This document shows, one piece after another, positions 33,782 to 46,150 of a DNA stretch of 64,000 nt (positions are counted from its first letter, which is position 1; each line of letters begins with the position of its first letter). The notes beneath the pieces were generated by a model. That model was not told the origin of the DNA. It worked only from the letters and a program-made list of their open reading frames with translations, and searched no databases. The stretch is from Neopusillimonas maritima (GTDB taxonomy: Bacteria; Pseudomonadota; Gammaproteobacteria; Burkholderiales; Burkholderiaceae_B): NCBI RefSeq assembly GCF_003576595.1, contig NZ_NQOU01000001.1:188337-252336 (forward strand), in the 5' to 3' direction. Made by a program: the position numbers and the translations under genes.

Positions 33782-34396
33782 CTAATCCCAGCGCTGATGA
33801 TACGAAAAAATAGGCAAATGCCACTGAAACCGGATAGCCAGCAACCGCAGCACTAAACCGAAAGCAAAACACACCAGCGCATTCAACTCAAAAGCCACAT
33901 CGAGCGCACGCAAACTGAGGAACAGCACGCAAACCGCCAGCGAAACACTGGCATACAGTTCTTTACGAAAAACCACGGGGACCTGATTGCACAATACATC
34001 GCGTATCACCCCGCCGCTAATGCCCGTCATCATGCCGGCAATAATAACCACCACAATGGGGTAATTGTGCTCCAGCGCTACATTGCAACCAATTAGCGAA
34101 AACGCAATCAGCCCCATGGCATCCAACAGCAGAAACAACCGCTTGATATGGTGCAGGTACCGGGCGATTAACGTGGTAATTAATCCGGCCGATACAACGA
34201 TATAAACGTATTCAGGATGCTGTGTCCAATGCACGGGGTAATGACCCAGCACCACATCACGTAAAGTGCCACCGCCCAGGGCCGTTACAAAAGCAATAAC
34301 CGACACCCCAAACACATCCATATTGCGACGCCCGGCTGCCAGCGCACCCGACATGGCTTCAGCCGTTATTGCAACCAGATAAATGACCAACAACAT
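33782..34396 (-). CDS. TRIC-type (UPF0126/YicG) membrane protein
   Basis: Protein of 204 residues with seven predicted membrane helices in two repeats. Each repeat has a GGG(T/V)(L/I)RDV motif: ALGGGTLRDVVLG (39-51) and GISGGVIRDVLCN (125-137), the mark of the trimeric intracellular cation channel family. Bacterial members form monovalent-cation channels. The gene overlaps the PepSY gene stop by one base, so they are co-transcribed. Confidence 0.88.
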   Translation of the reverse strand: MLLVIYLVAITAEAMSGALAAGRRNMDVFGVSVIAFVTALGGGTLRDVVLGHYPVHWTQHPEYVYIVVSAGLITTLIARYLHHIKRLFLLLDAMGLIAFSLIGCNVALEHNYPIVVVIIAGMMTGISGGVIRDVLCNQVPVVFRKELYASVSLAVCVLFLSLRALDVAFELNALVCFAFGLVLRLLAIRFQWHLPIFSYHQRWD

Positions 34397-34704
34397 TAAC
34401 TTTCTTTTTCTTCTTCTATGAGCTTACCGGTAACTGCGTCGACTTTAATCTCCCACTCTTGGCCTTTCGAATCAAGAATCGTGACTTTATAAACGTAATT
34501 GCCACGATTGTTTTCCAGTTCGGTATCCATGATACGCCCACGCCGCGCTTCCAGCGCTGTTTGATTCAAGCCATCGAAAGGTTTGATGATACCGTCACTG
34601 GCCAAACGATAAGCTTCGTCTACACGTACGTCATCGGCTTGAACCAAGCCACTGATCAATGTGAAGATCGTACCAACCACCAGCTTCATTGTTATTGTTT
34701 TCAC
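34396..34704 (-). CDS. PepSY domain-containing secreted protein
   Basis: Protein of 102 residues with a signal peptide (VVGTIFTLISGLVQA) and one PepSY domain, seen in the repeating YVYKVTILDSKGQEWEIKVDAVTGKLIEEE pattern. PepSY domains are thought to bind or inhibit peptidases in the periplasm. The GTG start at 34704 has AGGAG seven bases upstream; an ATG five codons later is less well placed. Confidence 0.85.
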   Translation of the reverse strand: MKTITMKLVVGTIFTLISGLVQADDVRVDEAYRLASDGIIKPFDGLNQTALEARRGRIMDTELENNRGNYVYKVTILDSKGQEWEIKVDAVTGKLIEEEKES

Positions 34705-34735
34705 GAACAGGTCTCCTTGGTATTTGAAAGTAAAA

Positions 34736-34754
34736 GGCCGCCCTAACGGCGGCC
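34736..34754 (-). terminator. Intrinsic terminator of the solute-binding protein gene
   Basis: Seven-base GC stem (34736-34742 with 34748-34754) followed on the minus strand by TTTTAC, 15 bases past the solute-binding protein stop. Confidence 0.7.
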
Positions 34755-34768
34755 CTTGCTGACACTGT

Positions 34769-36094
34769 TTATTTACCCTGCATAATGCGGGAAGCCTCCG
34801 ATTTGGCAGTGGTAAGCGCCGTCACAGCAGGATACTGCCCACCGAGCGCTTCATCCAGCTTTTTGTGAAACATTTCGCGAATTTGCGGGTAATTCTTTAT
34901 TTTGAACCCACGCCCTGTTTCAGAGGGCGGCTTGGCGTACACGGCAACCAGGTCACGCCAGGGTTCAATACCGTGATCTTTGTAATAAGCTTCACCCGTT
35001 TGCTCGAACGCTTGCTTGGTTAATGGCAGAAAACCCGTTTCCTGATACCAGCGGGCAGCGTTGTCGGGCTCCGCCAACCAGGCCAGGAACTTAACGGTTG
35101 CCTTGTGCTCTTCATCGGTATGTCCGGACGTTGCCCAAAGGCCTGTCCCATCCAGGAATGGACTACCCGGTGCTTTGGTAACCTGCGGATAATACGGCAA
35201 ACCTGTTAAGCCGAATTTCAATGTATCCAACTCAATGAAACGGCCGATATTGCTGGACTCAGACCACAATACGGAACATTCATCTGCCGCAAACAGGTCT
35301 GGGGCAAATACGTTGGGTTCCGGGTCAACAAGCAGCTCGGAGCGAACCCAGGCAATCATTAATGACAGATGTCGCACGAACGTGGTGTCGAATGTGAACG
35401 CAGCCGATTGGGCTTTTGTACCGTTGTCGGCCGACGTGAAAAACTGATTATTGACTGCGGCCAGATTTTCCAGATTCACGGAAACGGATTGATCGGTAAT
35501 GGCCGGACAATTACGCGTGGCTTTATTTGCCAGGTCGACCAGCTGTTCCTGCAAGCCGTACCACGAACGCTGTGGAACCGCCGGAGACATGCCGGCTTTT
35601 TCGAAAGCGCGGATGTTGTAAAACATAACCGGCACATCGATCATATAGGGAAACGCCAGCAACCGACCACGTGCGTCACGCATGCTTAAATTCTGCGGTG
35701 CCACAAACCACTGGGCATGCTTAATAGGATATTTCGCCAGCAAAGTGTGCAATGGCGCAATGTGTTTCTGGGCGGCCAAGGCTTCCGGATTGCGATTGTC
35801 GTCAATTTGCACCAGATGCGGTGTTTTCTGTTTATCCCTCACCCGTTCCAGCAAGGCCGGCTCGATTTCACGCGATGTATTAAACGTTTTGATCTCAACA
35901 CGAACCTCGCTTTGTTCACTATTGAAGTCGTCAACCAAATCGTCGAAAACCGCCTGGTTATGGGGGATAAGCGAAACCCAAACCTGGACGTCCGTTGCCG
36001 CTTGCGCCGCACCAAACCCCAAAACCGACACTAGCATTGCAGCCAGCCGCGTACGCAACAACCTGGGCGTACGTTCAAACGCGTGTAATTTCAT
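34769..36094 (-). CDS. ABC transporter solute-binding protein (UgpB-like)
   Basis: Periplasmic binding protein of 441 residues (extracellular solute-binding family 1). It has a signal peptide ending at AQA and family features such as DVPVMFYNIRAFEKAGM, WSESSNIG, and the C-terminal REMFHKKLDEAL. It resembles glycerol-3-phosphate or sugar binding proteins. No permease or ATPase gene is nearby, so the substrate is unknown. The ATG at 36094 is preferred; a longer frame to 36289 runs into dadA and adds a non-coding-looking tail. It follows dadA by eight bases, so they share a transcript. Confidence 0.8.
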   Translation of the reverse strand: MKLHAFERTPRLLRTRLAAMLVSVLGFGAAQAATDVQVWVSLIPHNQAVFDDLVDDFNSEQSEVRVEIKTFNTSREIEPALLERVRDKQKTPHLVQIDDNRNPEALAAQKHIAPLHTLLAKYPIKHAQWFVAPQNLSMRDARGRLLAFPYMIDVPVMFYNIRAFEKAGMSPAVPQRSWYGLQEQLVDLANKATRNCPAITDQSVSVNLENLAAVNNQFFTSADNGTKAQSAAFTFDTTFVRHLSLMIAWVRSELLVDPEPNVFAPDLFAADECSVLWSESSNIGRFIELDTLKFGLTGLPYYPQVTKAPGSPFLDGTGLWATSGHTDEEHKATVKFLAWLAEPDNAARWYQETGFLPLTKQAFEQTGEAYYKDHGIEPWRDLVAVYAKPPSETGRGFKIKNYPQIREMFHKKLDEALGGQYPAVTALTTAKSEASRIMQGK

Positions 36095-36102
36095 ACCGTG
36101 AA

Positions 36103-37356
36103 TCAACCTAGAAAAGGGAAATCGGGCTCGGGCGTTTGGCCCGAAACAAGGTCGGCCAGTACACGCCCCGACCCCACGCCCATGGTCCAGCCCAACGTGC
36201 CGTGACCGGTATTCAAATACAGGTTGGAAACGCGGGTACGACCGATTAAGGGCACATTCGAGGGGGTGGAGGGACGCAAACCCGACCAAAAAGCAACATT
36301 ATCAAAATCAAGGGCACTTGGAAATAGCTCGTGCGCCAACACAACAAGGTTTCTGCAACGGTTTGTATTCAAGGAACGACTATACCCGGCCAGCTCGGCC
36401 GTACCGGCCATACGTAAGCTGTCGCCCAATCGGCTGAAAACAACCTTATGTTCACTGTCGGTCAGGCTGACGACAGGGGCTGCATCAGGATTCACCACTT
36501 TAAAGGTAGCCGAATAGCCCTTGGCCGGATACACCGGGCAAGACACCCCTAGCGGGTTAACCAAATGCGGCGTAAAGCTGCCCAAAGCCGCGACATAAGC
36601 ATCGCCCGTGATCGTGTGAAAAGTCCCGTCGGGGTCTACCACCTCAACCCCGGTCACCTTACCGCCGTCAGCCATGAGCCGATTGATTTGGGTTGAGAAA
36701 CGAAACTCAACACCGGCCTCTTCGGCTTTCTTTGCCAACGCGGTGGTAAATAAATACACGTCGCCGCTTTCGTCCAGCTCGGTGTAATCGCCCCCGACAA
36801 TGGAATCGGCCACCGGTGAAAGGGCCGGTTCAATTTGCAATACTTCTTCTTTGCTCACAATGCGGCGATCGAGGCCGTAGTCACGCATATACCCGGCCGC
36901 CTGCTGGGAGGCGTCGAACTGTTCGCTATTACGGTAAAAATTCAAAATACCGCGACTCAGGTGGTTGTACTCAATGCCCAGCTCTTCGCGCATGCCTTTC
37001 AGGGTTTGCAAGCTATATTCAGCCAGCGCCACCATCGGGCGAATATTCTTGGGCACCCGCGCCGCGCGACATTCAAGCAAAAACTGCAGCCCCCATGCCC
37101 ATTGGCGCCAGTCGGCCTGCGGACGGAATGCCATGGGCGCGTTGTCTTTAAGCAACCACTTCAATAACTTCATGGGCGTTTGGGGGTTCGCCCAGGGTTC
37201 AGCATAAGAAACCGAAATCTGGCATCCGTTGGCGCGGCTGGTTTCCTGCGCCGGTCCGGGCTGGCGGTCGATCACAACCACGTCATGACCGGCCTGCTTC
37301 AGCCACCAGGCGGAGGCAACGCCGATTATTCCACTACCCAGTACCACGACTTTCAT
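36103..37356 (-). CDS. dadA: D-amino acid dehydrogenase small subunit
   Basis: Flavoprotein of 417 residues that would oxidise D-amino acids to 2-oxo acids and pass electrons to the respiratory chain. The FAD-binding Rossmann motif is at the N-terminus (VVVLGSGIIGVASAWWLKQAG, 3-23), and the DAO-type C-terminal signature reads LYLNTGHGTLGWTMGVGSGR. Length matches DadA (about 430). AAAGGTGAG lies upstream of the ATG. No alanine racemase (dadX) neighbour is present. Confidence 0.9.
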   Translation of the reverse strand: MKVVVLGSGIIGVASAWWLKQAGHDVVVIDRQPGPAQETSRANGCQISVSYAEPWANPQTPMKLLKWLLKDNAPMAFRPQADWRQWAWGLQFLLECRAARVPKNIRPMVALAEYSLQTLKGMREELGIEYNHLSRGILNFYRNSEQFDASQQAAGYMRDYGLDRRIVSKEEVLQIEPALSPVADSIVGGDYTELDESGDVYLFTTALAKKAEEAGVEFRFSTQINRLMADGGKVTGVEVVDPDGTFHTITGDAYVAALGSFTPHLVNPLGVSCPVYPAKGYSATFKVVNPDAAPVVSLTDSEHKVVFSRLGDSLRMAGTAELAGYSRSLNTNRCRNLVVLAHELFPSALDFDNVAFWSGLRPSTPSNVPLIGRTRVSNLYLNTGHGTLGWTMGVGSGRVLADLVSGQTPEPDFPFLG

Positions 37357-37423
37357 GAACGCTCACCTTTAGTCAATTCAAACGACGGGCCCTGTTTCCC
37401 GCAGCGGACACCACATTAAAGCG

Positions 37424-38461
37424 TTATTTGTGCGTGTCCGCCTGCGAGGTAAAGGCGTCCGCATAGAACTCATTGTCAGGCAAACCTGCCTGCCGGGTAA
37501 AGTCTTTACGCGCCGCTTCCACCATAGCCGGTGCGCCGCAGGCATATACCTGGTAGCCCGACAAATCGGGAATGTCTTCGAGCACGGCCCGATGCACAAA
37601 CCCGCTACGCCCTGTCCAGTTATCTTCCGGCAGAGCATCGGAAACAACCGGCACATACCTGAAATCAGGTAAAGTTTCAGCCCATTGCCGTGCCAGCTCG
37701 TTCATATACAGATCACCCGGGCGGCGCCCGCCCCAATACAACACGACCGGGCGAATATGACCCGTTTGTTGCATGCGCTCTACCAGCGCCTTAATAGGGG
37801 CAAAACCGGTTCCGCTGGCAAGAAACACAACCGGCTTGTCGCTGTCTTCGCGCAAGAAGAACGAACCCAACGGACCTTCCACACGCAAGATTTCCCGCAC
37901 TTTCATGGCCGTTTCACCGACGCCAAAAACGTGGTCGGTAAAAACACCACCCGGCATATGCCGAATGTGCAACTCCACCATATTATCGTCAGACGGCGGG
38001 TTCGCCATGGAATAACTGCGCCGCTCGCCGGATTTCAAAATGAACTCCAGATACTGACCGGCGTAATAGCGAAAAGGTTCAGCCGGCGGCAATTGCAACT
38101 TCACCACCATAACGTCATCACGAACGCGCTCCAAACCCATCACACGTGACGGCATTTTGCGAATCTGGATATCGCCGGCCATGCGGATTTCCTGCGCCTC
38201 AATCACCATATCTGAATCAGGCTTGGCCTGACAAAACAAGGTATAGCCGTCTTTCAATTCTTCGGGCGATAAAATCTGCGCGGGCGCGGAACCGGCCTCA
38301 AACCGACCTGACACAACCTTGCCTTTGCACGTTGAGCACGCGCCCGTGCGACAACTGTAAGGGAGAATAATATCGGCTGCCAAAGCGGCATCCAGCACCG
38401 TTTCGCCGGGCGCGACCGGGAATGTATGACCTGTAGGTTGAACCGTTACCGTAAAACTCAT
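37424..38461 (-). CDS. Ferredoxin-type NAD(P)H reductase (CDP-6-deoxy-glucoseen reductase-like)
   Basis: Protein of 345 residues from the ATG at 38461 (ATG at 38470 and TTG at 38479 are also possible). Residues 1-95 are a plant-type 2Fe-2S ferredoxin with the cluster motif CRTGACSTCKGKV and a fourth cysteine in LFCQAKP. Residues 105-345 are an FAD/NAD(P) reductase with RSYSMANPP (FAD) and FLASGTGFAPIKALVE (NAD). It passes electrons from NAD(P)H to a partner; in Burkholderiales this family is labelled after AscD, but that pathway is absent here. It is probably co-transcribed with parC upstream. Confidence 0.85.
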   Translation of the reverse strand: MSFTVTVQPTGHTFPVAPGETVLDAALAADIILPYSCRTGACSTCKGKVVSGRFEAGSAPAQILSPEELKDGYTLFCQAKPDSDMVIEAQEIRMAGDIQIRKMPSRVMGLERVRDDVMVVKLQLPPAEPFRYYAGQYLEFILKSGERRSYSMANPPSDDNMVELHIRHMPGGVFTDHVFGVGETAMKVREILRVEGPLGSFFLREDSDKPVVFLASGTGFAPIKALVERMQQTGHIRPVVLYWGGRRPGDLYMNELARQWAETLPDFRYVPVVSDALPEDNWTGRSGFVHRAVLEDIPDLSGYQVYACGAPAMVEAARKDFTRQAGLPDNEFYADAFTSQADTHK

Positions 38462-38488
38462 TGTTGTCATTACCTGCAATTTAATAAA

Positions 38489-40792
38489 TTAGGCACGCCG
38501 CAGCTGTGGTTGTTTAACCTTCACGGCCAATGAGCGGCCTTTACGCGCTCGCTTGCCTGTATACACTTCCATTTCCGCCGCATCCAATACAACATCCGTT
38601 TGTTTATTACGGTAAACACCGCTCAAACACACGCCGGCCGGGCTAACCGCACTCCACTGTTCAAGACGGTCACCCGAATCGAGTCCCATCAGGATCGTGC
38701 CGCGACCGCCCCCTGAAAGCGTCTTGAATTCGGATAAATCGACAATCAGAAAACGCCCTTTACGCGTTAACATCGCCAAGGCCTTGTCGGTTCCCTGCAA
38801 GCCAATGGGCTTAAGCATGGCATCGCCTTTTTCCAGCGTAACAAATTGCTTGCCCGCTTTCTGACGCGTCGTCATGTCTTTCAGTTTTGCCATGAAACCA
38901 TAACCCGACTGTGTGCCCAGGAACCAGGCTTGCTCGGCGTCGCCGGCCACCATATGCACCACTTGGGCGCCCTGCTCCAGGTCAATAAGCGACGTCACAG
39001 GCTGGCCATCGCCGCGGGCCGACGGCAAACCGGCAACCGGCACGGTGTACACCCGCCCGGTTGACGATAATGCCACCAAATTATCAGTGGTTCGACACTC
39101 GATAGCGTCATACAGGCTGTCACCCATTTTGAAGTTGAACTGCGCAGCATCATGGCCATGCCCTTGACGCGCACGCAGCCACCCTTTTTGCGACACAATC
39201 ACCGTGACCGGCTCGTCGACCACTTTGGTTTCCAGCACCGCCTTTTCAGCCTCTTCAATCAGGGTACGCCGATCATCGCCATACTGTTTGGTATCGGCAT
39301 CAATCTCTTTGATAATTTGGCGCTTCAAGGCCGACGGGCTTGCAAGCAGCGCCTCCAGGCGACCTTGCTCTTCTTTCTGGGCGGCCAGTTCTTTTTCAAT
39401 TTTGAAACCTTCCAACTTGGCCAACTGGCGCAAGCGCATTTCCAAAATGTCTTCGGCCTGGCGTTCGGAAAGGTCGAATCGCTCCATCAGTGCGGGACGC
39501 GGCTCATCCGACTCGCGAATAGTCTGAATCACCTCGTCAACATTCAAGTAAACCACCATACGCCCTTCCAGGACATGGATACGGTCAGTTACCTTGTCGA
39601 GACGATATTGGGTGCGCCGGGTGACCGTTTCGGTACGAAAACCCAGCCACTCAGCCAAGATATCGCGCAACGCACGCTGACCCGGACGGCCGTCTGTACC
39701 GATACACACCAGGTTAATCGACACATTGCCCTCAAGGCTGGTTTGCGCCAATAAGGTGTTCACAAATTCGTCACGATCAATACGGCTGCTCTTGGGTTCA
39801 AAAACCAAACGCACCGCGGCCTGCTTGCCCGACTCGTCGCGAACCGCGTCCAACAAACTAAGCATTAACGCCTTGGTTTGTTGCTGGTCGGCCGTGAGCG
39901 ATTTTTTACCCGTTTTCACCTTGGGATTCGTGCGGTCTTCAATCTCTTCCAGAATCTTCTGCGACGACGTACCGGGCGGCAATTCAGTGACGACCAATTG
40001 CCATTGGCCCCGCGCCAACTCTTCAAATTGCCAACGCGCTCGCGCTTTAATAGACCCTCGACCGCTGCGATACACGGCGGCGATGTCCTCCGGCGGCGAA
40101 ATAATTTGCCCGCCCCCTGCAAAATCAGGGCCGGGAATCATTTCAAACAATTCGTCATCAGGTAATTTGGGGTTACGCAACAAAGCCACGCAAGCCTGCG
40201 CCACTTCACGCAAATTATGCGAAGGCACTTCGGTGGCCATACCAACCGCAATCCCCGAAGCCCCGTTCAGCAACATAACGGGCAAGCGCGCAGGCAGTAA
40301 CTGCGGCTCTTTCTGACTGCCATCATAATTGGCAATAAACTCAACCGTCCCTTCGCCCAGTTCGTCGAGCAAGATACGGGAAAACGGCGTTAAACGGGCT
40401 TCCGTATACCGCATGGCAGCAGCGTTATCACCGTCGCGCGAGCCAAAGTTGCCGTGTCCGTCGACCAAGGGATAGCGCAGTGAAAAGTTCTGCGCCATCC
40501 GTACCATGGCATCGTAAGCCGCCTGATCGCCATGGGGGTGATACTTACCCAAAACATCGCCCACCACGCGGGCCGATTTCACAGGCTTGGCGCCCGGCCC
40601 CAAACCCATGGCGTCCATGGCATACAAAATACGACGCTGCACGGGCTTCTGGCCATCGGCCACATCGGGCAACGCCCGCCCCCGCACCACTGAAACCGCG
40701 TAATCAAGGTACGCCTGTTCGGCGTAAAGACCCAGTGTTAGCTGTTCGCCGCCTTCATCACTATCAAATAAACCTACTTGTGTGCTGTCCAT
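38489..40792 (-). CDS. parC: DNA topoisomerase IV subunit A
   Basis: Protein of 767 residues that cuts and rejoins DNA to unlink daughter chromosomes together with ParE. The active-site tyrosine is Tyr129 in [10 protein letters not shown]. The [13 protein letters not shown] and GKYHPHGD segments belong to the breakage-reunion core, and the C-terminal part is a shortened beta-pinwheel typical of ParC. The position matching E. coli Ser80 is Gln90, and that of Glu84 is Asp94. AGGAA precedes the ATG. It lies 43 bases downstream of parE. Confidence 0.95.
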   Translation of the reverse strand: MDSTQVGLFDSDEGGEQLTLGLYAEQAYLDYAVSVVRGRALPDVADGQKPVQRRILYAMDAMGLGPGAKPVKSARVVGDVLGKYHPHGDQAAYDAMVRMAQNFSLRYPLVDGHGNFGSRDGDNAAAMRYTEARLTPFSRILLDELGEGTVEFIANYDGSQKEPQLLPARLPVMLLNGASGIAVGMATEVPSHNLREVAQACVALLRNPKLPDDELFEMIPGPDFAGGGQIISPPEDIAAVYRSGRGSIKARARWQFEELARGQWQLVVTELPPGTSSQKILEEIEDRTNPKVKTGKKSLTADQQQTKALMLSLLDAVRDESGKQAAVRLVFEPKSSRIDRDEFVNTLLAQTSLEGNVSINLVCIGTDGRPGQRALRDILAEWLGFRTETVTRRTQYRLDKVTDRIHVLEGRMVVYLNVDEVIQTIRESDEPRPALMERFDLSERQAEDILEMRLRQLAKLEGFKIEKELAAQKEEQGRLEALLASPSALKRQIIKEIDADTKQYGDDRRTLIEEAEKAVLETKVVDEPVTVIVSQKGWLRARQGHGHDAAQFNFKMGDSLYDAIECRTTDNLVALSSTGRVYTVPVAGLPSARGDGQPVTSLIDLEQGAQVVHMVAGDAEQAWFLGTQSGYGFMAKLKDMTTRQKAGKQFVTLEKGDAMLKPIGLQGTDKALAMLTRKGRFLIVDLSEFKTLSGGGRGTILMGLDSGDRLEQWSAVSPAGVCLSGVYRNKQTDVVLDAAEMEVYTGKRARKGRSLAVKVKQPQLRRA

Positions 40793-40835
40793 AATTTCCT
40801 GCTAAGGCTGTCGTACAAAGTGAGTCGTGAGGCCG

Positions 40836-42857
<2,022 letters not shown>

Positions 42858-42931
42858 TCAGTAGTCAGGTTAAGCGGGCTAATGTTATGCTTAGTATAGT
42901 TTTTTCAGTAACCTGAACTTTTTCTCACATC

Positions 42932-43258
42932 ATGAGTAACCTCATCAAAACCGTAACTGACGCCAATTTTGAAGCCGAAGTGCTTCAATCCGATGTTCCC
43001 GTCCTGGTCGATTATTGGGCTGCCTGGTGCGGCCCGTGCAAAATGATTGCACCACTGCTCGACGAAGCTGCACAAACCTTTCAGGGTCGTGTTACTATCG
43101 CGAAACTGAATGTCGACGAAAACCCCGACGTCCCCGCCAAATATGGCGTACGTGGCATCCCAACGCTCATGCTGTTCAAAAACGGCGAAGCGGCGGTTAC
43201 CAAGGTAGGGGCCATGTCAAAGTCGCAACTGAACAGCTTTCTTGAAGAAGCTCTGTAA
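42932..43258 (+). CDS. trxA: Thioredoxin
   Basis: Protein of 108 residues with the thioredoxin active site WCGPCK (about 32-37), the buried Asp and the cis-proline loop RGIPTLMLF. It reduces disulfides in the cytoplasm. It lies directly upstream of rho (79 bases), an arrangement conserved in proteobacteria, and is divergent from parE. Confidence 0.97.
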   Translation: MSNLIKTVTDANFEAEVLQSDVPVLVDYWAAWCGPCKMIAPLLDEAAQTFQGRVTIAKLNVDENPDVPAKYGVRGIPTLMLFKNGEAAVTKVGAMSKSQLNSFLEEAL

Positions 43259-43337
43259 ATAACCCTTTAATTTTGTCTTGCGCGCAGGCCTGTCTCGGCC
43301 TGCCATCAACGCATAACTTCCCTTCTCTTTTCTCTCC

Positions 43338-44594
<1,257 letters not shown>

Positions 44595-44611
44595 ACTCAT
44601 CTCCACTCTCT

Positions 44612-44635
44612 CAAGCCTCTCTTTCGAGAGGCTTG
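44612..44635 (+). terminator. Hairpin after rho
   Basis: Perfect 10-bp stem (44612-44621 with 44626-44635), loop TTTC. No T run follows, so it may protect the 3' end or work with Rho rather than act as an intrinsic terminator. Confidence 0.5.
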
Positions 44636-44734
44636 CTGCATCATAAGCCCGGCGATAACGGGCAAAAAACAATTTTTCTTTAGCCACTGTGCCGGTATTC
44701 TCGTGGCCGACACAAAACTACAGAGCAAAAACGA

Positions 44735-46075
44735 ATGAAACTACCCAGTCTTAACCAGTTCCTGGAGCAACTCCAGGTGCGCGACCCGCATCAGCCTGAG
44801 TTTATGCAGGCGGTCAGGGAGGTCATGGCATCGCTGTGGCCATTCATCGAACAAAATCCGCAATACGCGGAACAGGGCTTGCTGAACCGTCTTGTAGAAC
44901 CGGAACGCGTCATTCAGTTTCGTGTGTCCTGGGTCGACGACAAAGGCGAAGTGCAAACCAACCGGGCATTCCGTGTTCAACACAGCTCGGCCATTGGTCC
45001 CTACAAAGGTGGCATGCGCTTTCACCCGTCGGTGAATCTCTCCATTCTGAAATTCCTGGCGTTCGAGCAAACCTTCAAAAACGCCCTTACCACGCTGCCC
45101 ATGGGCGCGGGTAAAGGCGGCTCCGACTTCAACCCGAAAGGCAAGTCCGACGGGGAAGTCATGCGGTTTTGCCAGGCGCTCATTGTTGAACTGTATCGCC
45201 ACCTTGGGCCCGATACCGATGTCCCTGCAGGCGACATCGGTGTGGGCGCACGCGAAGTGGGTTACATGACCGGCATGATGAAAAAACTGTCGAACTCGGC
45301 CGCCAGCGTATTTACCGGTAAGGGCCTGGCGTTCGGCGGCAGCTTGATCCGTCCGGAGGCAACGGGTTACGGCACAGTCTATTTTGCTGAAGAAATGCTC
45401 AAACACGCCGGGCGCTCACTTGACGGCATGACCGTCTCCGTCTCGGGTTCGGGCAATGTGGCCCAGTATGCCATCGAGAAATGCATGCAAATCGGTGCCA
45501 AAGTCATTACCGTGTCCGACTCCGACGGTTGCATCGTTGATCCGGCCGGCTTTACGCCTGAAAAGCTCGCATTGCTCATGGAGATCAAAAATAATCGCCG
45601 TGAACGCCTGGCCACGTATGCCAAAGAGCTGAACCTGACGTATGAACAAGGCAAGCGTCCGTGGCACGTTCCAGTCGAAGTCGCCATGCCCTGCGCCACC
45701 CAGAACGAACTGGAAATCGACGACGCCAGGACACTCATCAACAATGGCGTTCGTTGTATTTCTGAAGGCGCCAATATGCCCACCACAATAGACGCAGCCG
45801 ATCTCTTTATCGAAGCGGGTGTGTTGTATGCGCCGGGCAAAGCCAGCAACGCGGGCGGGGTTGCAGTGTCAGGCCTTGAAATGAGCCAAAACTCGGCACG
45901 CCTGTCATGGCCGCGTGAAGACGTTGATGCCAAATTACACGCCATTATGCGAGACATCCACCAGAACTGCGTGCGCTACGGGCAACGCGGCGATACAGTG
46001 AACTATGTCGACGGTGCCAACATTGCGGGCTTCGTGAAAGTTGCCGATGCCATGTTGCAGCAAGGCGTGTATTAA
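44735..46075 (+). CDS. gdhA: Glutamate dehydrogenase, NADP-specific type
   Basis: Enzyme of 446 residues that makes glutamate from 2-oxoglutarate and ammonia. The substrate site reads KGGMRFHPSV and the catalytic lysine lies in PMGAGKGGSDFNPKG. The dinucleotide fold has VSGSGNVAQYAIEK, and the C-terminal part has ANAGGVAVSGLEMSQN. Length and motifs match the hexameric GdhA of E. coli (447). It has its own terminator. Confidence 0.95.
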   Translation: MKLPSLNQFLEQLQVRDPHQPEFMQAVREVMASLWPFIEQNPQYAEQGLLNRLVEPERVIQFRVSWVDDKGEVQTNRAFRVQHSSAIGPYKGGMRFHPSVNLSILKFLAFEQTFKNALTTLPMGAGKGGSDFNPKGKSDGEVMRFCQALIVELYRHLGPDTDVPAGDIGVGAREVGYMTGMMKKLSNSAASVFTGKGLAFGGSLIRPEATGYGTVYFAEEMLKHAGRSLDGMTVSVSGSGNVAQYAIEKCMQIGAKVITVSDSDGCIVDPAGFTPEKLALLMEIKNNRRERLATYAKELNLTYEQGKRPWHVPVEVAMPCATQNELEIDDARTLINNGVRCISEGANMPTTIDAADLFIEAGVLYAPGKASNAGGVAVSGLEMSQNSARLSWPREDVDAKLHAIMRDIHQNCVRYGQRGDTVNYVDGANIAGFVKVADAMLQQGVY

Positions 46076-46105
46076 GTAAAAGGAATACACGTGACTAAAC
46101 AGATT

Positions 46106-46148
46106 GGGTTGGCCGGTGGTTCATAACACCGCCAGAAGGCCAACCCCT
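46106..46148 (+). terminator. Terminator of gdhA
   Basis: Nine-base stem (46106-46114 with 46138-46146) with an inner GGTG/CACC stem and a short TTCTT tail. It lies between the convergent gdhA and yhdP genes. Confidence 0.65.
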
Positions 46149-46150
46149 TC

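Noticed and set aside
39152-40316. Long antisense frames within parC
   Set aside because: The parC product is full length with all motifs; the antisense frames have no ribosome binding site and no family likeness.
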